Source of the DNA: Xanthoparmelia taractica
Taxonomy: Eukaryota; Ascomycota; Lecanoromycetes; Lecanorales; Parmeliaceae
Assembly (NCBI GenBank): GCA_033085395.1
Contig: JANQBS010000408.1
Location: 1 to 27,337 of the forward strand
Direction of reading: 5' to 3'
DNA: 27,337 bases
The position numbers were made by a program, and so were the translations under genes. The notes beneath the pieces are model-generated. The model saw only the letters and a program-made list of their open reading frames with translations. It did not search any database and was not told the DNA's origin. Below, in pieces: positions 8,805 through 16,553 of this stretch; within the stretch, counting starts at the first letter, position 1; each line of letters opens with the position of its first letter.

Positions 8805-9414
8805 ATGGATACTGCATCGGAAGATGAGTAAACCTCATCCGAACAAGATGAATCGGAGTACCAGCCAAAGACGTCTGAGGAAGACGGGTCAGAGCATCAG
8901 CCATCCTCATCCGGGGAAGATGGATCAGACTATAAGCCTCGGCAACCACAGAAAACCAACAAACATGTCGAAACTCACCAGAGGCCTTTCACCTTGGACC
9001 AGCATCATCTCAGAGCCACCACAGACCTCGAGGTGGGGACGGCGATCAGCATAGGAGAGACATTCGGGATTCAGAATGGCAGCTTTCTGAATATCACGCA
9101 CTTTGGAAAAGCAGGGAATAGTCGATCTGTGACAAGTTTTGGCCATCTCTTGAGTCGTATCAAAGAATTTCATGATTACCCTACCCGCGACTGCTGGTGG
9201 CACCGAGCTGGTCTGGATTTGCGAAGCAAAGAAGCATATTGACAACCCAGAAGGCTGCCTGAAGTCAGGGCCAGGCGAAGGCTTTGTCCTTTTGTCGGAG
9301 GCTGCCTGCCTGCAAGGATTCCATGGTAATTGGCCAGCAACCCGAAGACAAGTGCCTAATGCAGTACTACCACTTATTGCCAAAACAGTCCAGCAAGAGG
9401 CAAGAGATCGCTGA
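8805..9414 (+). pseudogene. Relic of a fungal C5 DNA methyltransferase (RID/DmtA-like), frameshifted and deleted
   Basis: From ATG 8805 the frame reads an acidic Ser-rich linker with an in-frame TAA at 8829-8831. It then stays open to 9242 through LEVGTAISIGETFG, GSFLNITH and FGHLLSRI. That resembles the BAH-like module ahead of the catalytic domain in RID-type enzymes. Near 9172-9190 the likeness passes to the +1 frame, with AGGTELVWICEAKKHID (compare motif I, GAGG...). After an apparent deletion comes LLSEAACLQGF...NWP and RQVPNAVLPLIAKTV, recalling motif IX and motif X (REAA-LQGFP, Q-GNAVPPLLA). The catalytic PCQ region (motif IV) and motifs VI-VIII are absent, and key motif residues are changed (R to S, G to P, P to L). 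RID-family enzymes are needed for RIP. It cannot be functional as read; the family assignment rests on remembered motifs, not alignment. Confidence 0.5.
8832..8939 (+). repeat. In-frame 36-bp tandem repeat, three units
   Basis: Three consecutive 12-codon units read TSSEQDESEYQP, KTSEEDGSEHQP and SSSGEDGSDYKP. The units have diverged at the DNA level but keep length and reading frame, which indicates this DNA was once translated. It lies just after the in-frame stop in the methyltransferase relic. Confidence 0.75.
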
Positions 9415-9705
9415 TGAGAGCGGATGCGCTGAGGAGGTCGTGAGATTGACCAGAGTGGTTGGATTGCGTTGGATAATGCGTCAATAGACTGTCGATTTGG
9501 CGTTTTCTCGGACTTCTAGCGCTTTTGGAATGCTTGCATTGTTTCGTTTTGAGCTGGACTTTGAAGATTTGTTTGTGTTACAAGATAATATACAATTAGG
9601 ATTTAAATTCTGAGAATACTTTAACATATCGTTTGATTGATATAAAAGACGGCGGGAGACCAGATGCATAAGGAAGGACAAGGCGCAGAGCCTCCAAATA
9701 CATTC

Positions 9706-11722
9706 TTAGAAGTGACTACTCAAAGGCGGGAACAACATAGTTTTCTCGTCAATTTTATACTTTGGCTCTCCATAATCTTGGTCCTTCCCTATGCTTGCAT
9801 CTGCATACATTCGCGCATCCTCAGCCACGCCCAGCATGTCCAAAAGTTGCTTCATCTTCGCCGGCATATATGGTTGAAGCAAAATAGCGCAGATCCGAAG
9901 CGAATCCACGGCAAGATAGATGACACGGTCTAGTTGTTCTTGCTGTTCAGGCTCGACAAGCTTCCACGGCGCACTACGGTGGATGTATACGTTCGTCTAA
10001 GGGGTCAGTTTGAAATGAGCGGCCTGGATACAAAGCACATACCTGAAAGACTAGATGCATAATTTTATGCAGCCCCTCTCGAGGGGCCGCCTGTTTCATG
10101 CACCAGAACAGCTCATCTTTTAATTTGCCGAGGTCAGAGCTGAGGTTCTCATCGAGCTGTTCGACGAACATGTGGCTGTTCTTCACCGCTCGCCTTACAT
10201 CCCAGCCTTTACCTCGAATGAGACGCTGGGCTAGATTTCCAAGGCCGCATCGAAGTCCCCTCTTATATTGTCTTATTATGAGTGCGTTGTCGTAGCTGGA
10301 ATCGTCCATAGTTCCACCATCAAGGGCGAGATAGTAGCGCATGCAGTCAACGCCAAAGCGACTGATGGCAAAAAAAGGATTGACCACCATACCTGTGGAT
10401 TTAGCCATCTTCTTATTCCCGAGGGTCCAATGCGCGTGTGTAAAGATCTGCTTGGGCAGAGGAAGATCGAGAGCCATGAGGAAGGCTGGCCAGTATATGC
10501 AATGAAATCGGACTATATCCTTGCCTATTACATGACAGTCTGCAGGCCAACCGGCGGCGCTCTCCTGTCCTGGAGTCTGAAAAGGATAGTTGGCCTTGGT
10601 GAGGTAATTTATCAGGGCATCTAGCCAGACATAGATAGTCTGAGTCTCGTCGTCCGGTACGGGGATGCCCCAACTCAGTCTGTGTGAGGGGCGAGAGATG
10701 GAAAGATCTTGGAGACCATTGCTAATTTCGTTCTGGACGTCATTCTGCCTTGTCCAGGGGACGATAATGTCGCCACTACTGGAGTAATACTTCTCAAGTC
10801 TTTCCTGGAAAGCCGACAAGCGAAAATGGTAGTTGCTTTCTGATGTCCATTCTACCTCTTTTCCCGTCTCTTTTGACGCCTGCAAGAGCTCAGCTATGAT
10901 CAAACATATTCGCAGGATACGACCATACCATGAATTTTCGTCCAGTTGCTGGGTCTAGAGCAGGTTGTACAACGGACGGTGGGTAAAATGTCTCATCGCT
11001 GACCGAATACCAGCCTTCATGTTTCTTGTCATAGATCCAACCTCGTTCTTTGAGCATGAGCTTCGCAATTGTCAGCTGGTGCATGTCGATCCTTAGCGAT
11101 GTACAGACCCAGAAATGCTGTACAGCAAACCTATGATCAGGCTCGGAGGTCCGTATAAAATGATCGTAGTCAATTTGCGCTTCATCCGCTAGGTCCTGCA
11201 GACCTTCAGATCATGTACAAAGAACAAAGGTTTCAACGAGAACCAACCTTAAAAGGCTTGTAGGCTTCATCGCAAAACGCTCGCACTTCTTGCCCTGCCT
11301 TTGCAGCTGCCCGTTGGATCTAAACATACAATAAGCCGTAGCCCCACTGACGACAGGTAGGTCTCTAACACACTTTCATTCCATGCTCGTCCGTCCCCGT
11401 GACGAGTATAGATTTTCTGCCAAGCAAAACATTCCATCTCTTCAGGATGTCCGTCAGGACGAGTGTATAAAGGTGGCCGATGTGAGGTGCTGTAGAGCAT
11501 ATTAGTGCACTTGTAAACTCTTCCCTGAGCCTCCGAAGTCTTACCGCCGTTAACGTAGAATATTGGGCTCGTGATATAGTATGGTTTGGTTCCGGATTCA
11601 CTACTCGTTTGCGTGGAGGACTGCCAACGAGATTGAAATTGGAATGAGCATCTCTGGCATATCCATCCTTGAGACTGTCGCAATGGTCGAGCTAGTAGAC
11701 CATTGGTGAGCCTTGATCTCAT
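9706..11722 (-). CDS. MSM1: Mitochondrial methionyl-tRNA synthetase
   Basis: Seven minus-strand exons join to 570 aa: 11722-11545, 11489-11374, 11319-11248, 11195-11109, 11060-10929, 10879-10043 and 9996-9706, with six GT-AG introns of 46-55 nt. The enzyme charges mitochondrial tRNA-Met (class Ia synthetase, cytosolically made, matrix-located). The N-terminus is Arg/Gln/Ser-rich (RSRLTNGLLARPLRQ) with no acidic residue until past residue 40, fitting a presequence. YYITSPIFYVNG leads into the HIGH motif (PHIGH, 61-65). TGTDEHGMK follows, then HEGWYSVSDETFY, EVEWTSESNYHFRLS, IYVWLDALINY, VIGKDI and the second signature as KMAKS (352-356) in place of KMSKS. The C-terminal helical anticodon-binding part has LLQPYMPAKM. 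Start 11722 gives the presequence; an upstream in-frame TTG at 11788 is not a start. It shares a 238-bp divergent promoter with MTR2. Confidence 0.93.
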
Positions 11723-11960
11723 TATATCTTGCTCTTTTGTCGTCCTAAATCGCGAGATTCGAATATCAAAGTCGCGCTTAGGCGCCAAACGCGCGTCATT
11801 TGAAGTGTTCTTGTTCTACGAATAGCTCTCGTGGCTCTTCAAAGTTCAAAGGTTCACTTTGTCTCTTTGTCTTTTCCATCAATGCAGTCGATATTTCTTT
11901 TCTAACGTCGCTGAAATATTCTGTCATCCTAAATAAACCTTTCCTCATATTATCGCAACC
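11723..11960. promoter_or_regulatory. Divergent promoter region MSM1/MTR2
   Basis: 238 bp separate two start codons facing away from each other. The MTR2 side ends in ttatcgcaaccATGG, a good start context. No specific factor site is evident. Confidence 0.5.
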
Positions 11961-12527
11961 ATGGCGACATTGACTGCCGATACAGCCACAAAGATCTCGA
12001 CGGAAGGTTTGTCAGAAAATTCGGACCTTCGCAATGCGCTACTCCACCGACTAAATGTCATCTCAGCAGCCGGTCTCTTTGTGGATACATACTATCTCGC
12101 CCTCAGCTCTTCTCGAGCCGACATAGCCTCATTCTATATGCCCGCATCCGCTATGCCTGATGGAAAACCACTACCCGTAATTGTCTACAATGGAAATGTT
12201 ATACCTGACCCGACTGCGATGCAGACGTTGTTCCAAGAGCAAATGCCACAAGCCCGCTACGAAATTCAGGACTATGATTGTCAGGTCTTGAATCCGCACT
12301 ACGTCGCGGAAGGTACTCAAGGCAGCTCGCCAGCATCCGGGAAGAACATGACGATACTGGTGACTGTCAGTGGGCTTGTCAAATTTGGGGAACCTCGTGG
12401 AGCGACTAGCAGGGGATTTAGCGAGAATTTTGTGCTCATACCGAACCCGGCCGCGGCAACGAATACTCGAGGGAAGCATATCAAGGGATGGTTGATTCAA
12501 AGTCAGAATTTCAGGCTTGTGGTATGA
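11961..12527 (+). CDS. MTR2: mRNA export factor Mtr2 (NTF2-like fold)
   Basis: A single exon of 188 aa. Mtr2 pairs with the Mex67/TAP NTF2-like domain; the heterodimer carries mRNPs, and in yeast also pre-60S particles, through the nuclear pore. The NTF2-like fold spans about residues 25-187. Family marks are AGLFVDTYYLALSSSRADIASFY (the opening helix and turn), LPVIVYNGNVIPDPTAMQTLFQEQMP, YEIQDYDCQVLNPHYV, TILVTVSGLVKFG, GFSENFVLIPN and the final GWLIQSQNFRLVV strand, which closes the fold just before the stop. Start context is accATGG. It is divergent from MSM1 and converges on the small membrane-protein gene 278 bp downstream. Confidence 0.92.
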   Translation: MATLTADTATKISTEGLSENSDLRNALLHRLNVISAAGLFVDTYYLALSSSRADIASFYMPASAMPDGKPLPVIVYNGNVIPDPTAMQTLFQEQMPQARYEIQDYDCQVLNPHYVAEGTQGSSPASGKNMTILVTVSGLVKFGEPRGATSRGFSENFVLIPNPAAATNTRGKHIKGWLIQSQNFRLVV

Positions 12528-12805
12528 TAGTCGGAGCGAAGTGTTGTACGCGCCAGGCCAGTCGAAAAGCCTTCGCAGAATCCCAAGGGAACATTTACTG
12601 GCAGATGTATCCAGAGAGGCCCACGATTGAGTCCATGGCAGTGACGAGAACAAAGCATCAGGTGAGTGTCAACATGAAACCCGGCTCAGAATGCTTCCTA
12701 AAATTCAACCCTTCTAGAACCAAAGCGCCGAGTGCTAAAGAGAATGATTCCCGGCACTAGATCATCACAGGCAACGCAAAGGCCAAGCAGCAATCCATCT
12801 TCGAT

Positions 12806-13252
12806 TCAAGGGCGTGGTGATGGTCTCATATTCGCCCTCACGCGCTCCAGAAGGTCCTCTCTAGTGGCCTTCTTATCAGGGAGTAGTCCTCTCTTCAAGG
12901 CAGTGACAATTAGCTTTTGCATAACAAATATAGCGAAAAGAGACTAAATCTGAAAGAAAGCCCTGACCACTTCCAGCCATCGCTTGAGCTCCGAGTCTGC
13001 CCACTTTGATGGATCTAGCAATAGCGTCAGTTAACTGCGACTCATGTATTACTTGCCTACCATCCTCACCTCCAACGGGATCCTTCTCCCCAGGAAACAT
13101 ATCACCGCCCCAGATTGACCACGCTGACACTGCAGTGACTATACCCGCAAAGGCTACGTTTTGTTAGTGTCAAAAGGACGTGACTTCTTTTCCATGGACG
13201 TACCAAAAAAGGCGTTGCGCGACTGCATCGCTCTGTCGAGAGGCGTAGGCAT
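12806..13252 (-). CDS. Small membrane protein with C-terminal SAP/HeH-like helix-extended-helix, 88 aa
   Basis: Four tiny exons on the minus strand: 13252-13204, 13070-13153 (read downward), 13014-12968 and 12892-12806. Introns are 50, 55 and 75 nt, all GT-AG, the first with a textbook ctaac branch site. Splicing gives MPTPLDRAMQSRNAFF, a hydrophobic segment (about residues 14-31), the turn WGGDMFPGEKDPVGDPSKW, then SELKRWLEVRGLLPDKK and TREDLLERVRANM. The C-terminal half has the helix - G-LLP - helix pattern of SAP/HeH-type motifs. I recall similar short fungal proteins with a membrane segment, a WGG-MFP turn and a (W)xxxELRRWLxxRGLLP tail, all uncharacterised. Location is probably a membrane, perhaps mitochondrial; function unknown. 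Each exon is too short to be seen as an ORF, so automatic calls could truncate it at the third donor. Confidence 0.8.
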
Positions 13253-13599
13253 CTTGATTTTGATTTACTGGACAAATCGGATGGGCGCTTTCAAGTATGA
13301 CTCGTACTGTAGGCTAAAGCAAGGCCGCTCGATCACATCAAAGTGCAAAAAATTTGTTAGATGAAACGTACTCTCTTGCAACTTTCAGATCCTGTCGGGC
13401 CTGATTCTTGATGCCTTCCAAGCGCGGCTAAGCCATGTGGCGTCAAAGCTTGCGTCGACGCCATTTAGCGATCCCTCCTCGCTTAAGCCCTCCCACTAAA
13501 ATTCCGCCCAAGTCGAAATCACACCAGGACCACGACAATCGTTGCGCCAACGACACCGACACCGACACCGACCCACGTCTTCCTCACCCTTCGCCCACA
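13253..13599. promoter_or_regulatory. Divergent promoter region, small membrane protein / RPL38
   Basis: 347 bp between divergent start codons. The RPL38 side holds a C-rich leader with a CGACAC hexamer repeat (13551-13572) shortly before the ATG, probably in the 5' UTR. No ribosomal-protein promoter element is certain. Confidence 0.45.
13551..13572 (+). repeat. CGACAC hexamer microsatellite in the RPL38 leader
   Basis: Three and two-thirds perfect CGACAC units end 27 bp upstream of the eL38 start codon. Confidence 0.85.
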
Positions 13600-14044
13600 A
13601 TGCCCCGCGAAGTCTCAGACATCAAGCAATTCATCGAGATCTGCCGGCGCAAAGATGCAAAGTGTACGTTCTCTCCCAAAAACCCGTCAAGCCTTAACAT
13701 CAACCGCTAGAGATACGGGAAGGGGGTTTGGGTATGCTGACTCTGGATGCACTTATTAGCCGGACATATCAAGCGCAACGCGCACCAGATTAAGTTCAAG
13801 GTCCGATGTCGCCGTTTCATGTACACGTTGGTGTTGAAGGATGCGGAGAAGGCGGATAAGTTGAAGCAGAGTTTACCACCGGGTACGTGAAACATTGTGT
13901 GAGACGATCAAGTGGAAAAGGGGAGAGATACAGGGCGCTCAATATGGTTGTAACGTCTACGGGGGGCTGACTCGATTGGAAATTATAGCTCTTTCGATGA
14001 CGGACGTGCCGAAGAAGAATAAGAAGGGCAAGAGGGTCGCGTGA
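13600..14044 (+). CDS. RPL38: 60S ribosomal protein eL38
   Basis: Three exons (13600-13663, 13760-13882, 13989-14044; introns of 96 and 106 nt) give 80 aa. It is a small component of the large cytosolic ribosomal subunit. The reading MPREVSDIKQFIEICRRKDA, then IKFKVRC, then YTLVLKD, KADKLKQSLPP and KKNKKGKR is diagnostic. Compared with usual versions (KDASSARIKRNKK-xQIKFK) the stretch after KDA reads KSGHIKRNAHQIKFK, so it lacks about two residues of the basic loop. Both introns sit at conserved-looking phase-1 positions. The ATG chosen is the conserved MPREV start; an in-frame upstream start is not needed. Confidence 0.95.
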
Positions 14045-14235
14045 GAGGTTTGGGAGGAGTGCGTGGTGTAGCATTGCGGTGATCTCTGTCTGCATGGGCT
14101 CGGGATAGCATTTGAAGTGCATAACATCCAAGCAATCATAGCAATCGATGGGTCCATGCAATCGAGTCAAGAGGATCAAGCGGTCTTAGTGCACAAATCA
14201 ACAGCTTTGCCTGACGGGTAGGGGTATTTACGTGC

Positions 14236-14250
14236 ATCAACATTGTTGAT
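14236..14250. repeat. 15-bp perfect palindrome
   Basis: ATCAACA-T-TGTTGAT in the convergent region after RPL38. It could bind a dimeric factor or be chance. Confidence 0.5.
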
Positions 14251-14320
14251 AACCTGGATATCACTCTACTATTTTTGATATAAGAATCCACCTCTCTTGC
14301 GGCAGACACCGCGATCCTTC

Positions 14321-14381
14321 GGTCACCAACCTTAGCACTCCCTAATCCGCACGGATTCTTGTCCTTCGTTCCTTGGTGACC
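14321..14381. other. Nested hairpin, possible structured RNA element
   Basis: An outer 9-bp perfect stem (GGTCACCAA 14321-14329 with TTGGTGACC 14373-14381) encloses an inner 6-bp stem (AATCCG 14344-14349 with CGGATT 14352-14357). Arms of 14 and 15 nt are left unpaired between them. The region lacks coding potential. It may be part of a 3' UTR or an independent RNA; no known RNA family is recognised. Confidence 0.4.
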
Positions 14382-14586
14382 TCTCGGTCGAATTGATGAG
14401 CCCTTTACATGTCTTTCATGTCTTTAGTATCCATATTGCGAGACTGTCTTCGCAAAGGGTGTAATTCTTTAAGCTTAGACTTGCGGAGCCCTAAACTTGT
14501 CGCGTTTAAGCTTGCTATTGATGCTAGTCAACGAATACGGGCCTCGGAGAACTCAATCAGTAGAATTTTGTCGGCGCGGATACCCA

Positions 14587-16304
14587 TCAGGTGTCATTAA
14601 AGATTTCAAATTTGACGGATTCAACTTCCAGGGTGTCCATATCGAGTAAGACCATTTCTCCCGTCTCTTTGAATCTTGGTACAGCGATCAGCCGTACTGA
14701 CTGTCCCGCTGGGCCATCAATAATGGCCGTTTCAAAGGCTGGCTGATTGCCCACAAAATAAACATGCGGACACTCTTCGATTACAAATGGGTCCTTGTCC
14801 TGAAAAGGATAGCACCCTGTTTTATAACAGAAAAATCAGCATCAGCATCCCGTAAGATACTTGGAAGCTTACATAGTGTATCTGGTGCAGTAGGAGCTCC
14901 ACACCTCCATCTGAGGATATTTTCAATCATCTCCAGCCGCTCGTCCCCCTCAACGTATTTGAATATATCATCAATTGGTTGACCTCCATTTCCAATCATT
15001 CTCCAGCCATCTACATCGCCTTCCCACGGATTCGTGACACTATCAAACCATCCTGGCTCCTGCGATCCTGGCGTTGACGTATAGGCTCTGGCGTGCGGGA
15101 ACATGGCGGGATGTATTGGCTGCTGCGGCAGCGAGACATTAGCTGGGTCGCTTGCCCCGGGTAGAAGCGTGATAGGTATGGAGGTAAGAAGACTGGCCAG
15201 GAACTCATCAAGACGCGCGGTAGGGGCAGGATTGTAGGCGGAAGAGTCGTAGCCATACTTCTTGCTCGACTTTCTGTCTGTAAGCTCATCTCTAGAATGT
15301 AATGGTGTACCTTCGGTAATCGAGTTGCCGGCTATGATGAGCCGTGAGATCTTTCCAACCTCCTGCTGAGTCGATTGGCCACATGCTTCGCCCAGGAGGT
15401 ATTCCATAAGGAGATCCAGGGTCAAGGTATCGCCGCCTTCTCCGCTGATCTCCAAACCGCTGACTATGGCCAGTTTTCCTCCTGCTTTACGCTCTTTCTG
15501 CTCTTTAGGTTTCGACTTTGCTCCCCCATTAGCAAGTATAGCTGAGGCGTCATCTCGTTCCCATCGTTGAGGCTGCCGAGGGAGATCCGGTACTTTGATG
15601 TCTATAATGTCAAACTCGCCATTTGCGTTCTCGGTTCCCATGACTGCTATTATACAACCCGTTACCAACATAGATATTTGCAATGGCATCCCAATTAGCC
15701 TGAGCCTCCCAGACTCGTCTTCAAGCATGGTTTGGTCTTGACCCGTGTGAGACACGTACTTCTCACGCGGTGGGGGAGCTGAGGTCCAGTGCTAGAGAGA
15801 GGTTAACACAGGCGTGCATTGCCCGCCGACAGTGACGTACGTCTTTAGAAATGTCGTCGAGAATATTGGGTTTTAATGGCATATCCATGTAGACCGTTCC
15901 AGCAACCCAGCAAAGCTCGCCCTGTCTCACGTCCAGAACTCGGTCGACGCGCCTGACGCTTTCCCCTGCTATCTAGAATGGACAGCAGCTCAGAAAGTGT
16001 ACCTGATAACTGCTGGAACCGACCTACCATCAAATCACCCCATGCCTCTGCAGCAATCTCTTCCACAGCGGGCTTCAACTTCGTTAGTCGTAGAAAGTAC
16101 ATGTCGCCATATTGCTGCTGGTAATGCTTTCGATCGCCTTTAGCCAGCTGGAATGTTTGAAGAGGATTGTAAGAGGAGGGATGCCGTTCAATGATAGGGT
16201 ATTCCTCGTCCCTTTGGTCCTATCAGCAATTTAGATATTATATTCGCACAGCATAAGACCCACGAAGGGGGTTGTAACAGAGCGTTCTCATCATCCTCTG
16301 CCAT
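14587..16304 (-). CDS. POL31: DNA polymerase delta small subunit (subunit 2, Pol31/Cdc1)
   Basis: Five minus-strand exons (16304-16260, 16219-16028, 15972-15841, 15791-14873, 14816-14587) give 505 aa. The B subunit ties the Pol3 catalytic subunit to Pol32 in the replicative polymerase. Marks are HYQQQYGDMYFLRLTKLKPAV, RRVDRVLDVRQGELCWVAGTVYMDM (OB-fold part), KLAIVSGLEI, RLIIAGNSI, LPGASDPANVSLPQQP and FPHA (the degenerate calcineurin-like phosphodiesterase fold), LRWRCGAPTAPDTLWCYP, then DPFVIEECPHVYFVGNQPAFET near the end. Introns are 40, 55, 49 and 56 nt; the first is unusually short with a gtctta donor. The short first exon (MAEDDENALLQPPSW) is the least certain part. A naive frame ends early at the last donor, so the conserved C-terminus only appears after splicing. 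Confidence 0.92.
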
Positions 16305-16553
16305 TTTCGCATATGTAAAAAAGCGAATACGTGATTGCAATATCGAACTTCTGCGAGCAGAAGCAGCAACCGAGACGTGACGCGCTTTGGCCGATCGGGA
16401 CTAAAGCTAGGGCTCGGATTTAACATAAGGTACGAAGTACCACTGCGAGGCTTTAGGATGTAGGCATGCGTCCGCTATGCGTTGGCTACTTAGCGTTTCA
16501 AGATATCAGATCGCTAATGTTACCAGACTCCAGTTCCAGAGGACTTTAGATCC

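Larger units (their letters stand above)
14045..14586. other. Convergent 3' region RPL38/POL31
   Basis: 542 bp between two stop codons on opposite strands. No gene is seen. It contains a 15-bp perfect palindrome (14236-14250) and a nested hairpin (14321-14381), listed separately. Confidence 0.5.

Noticed and set aside
13883..13988. Possible intronic snoRNA in RPL38 intron 2
   Set aside because: No convincing C box (RTGATGA) and D box pair or terminal stem is present.
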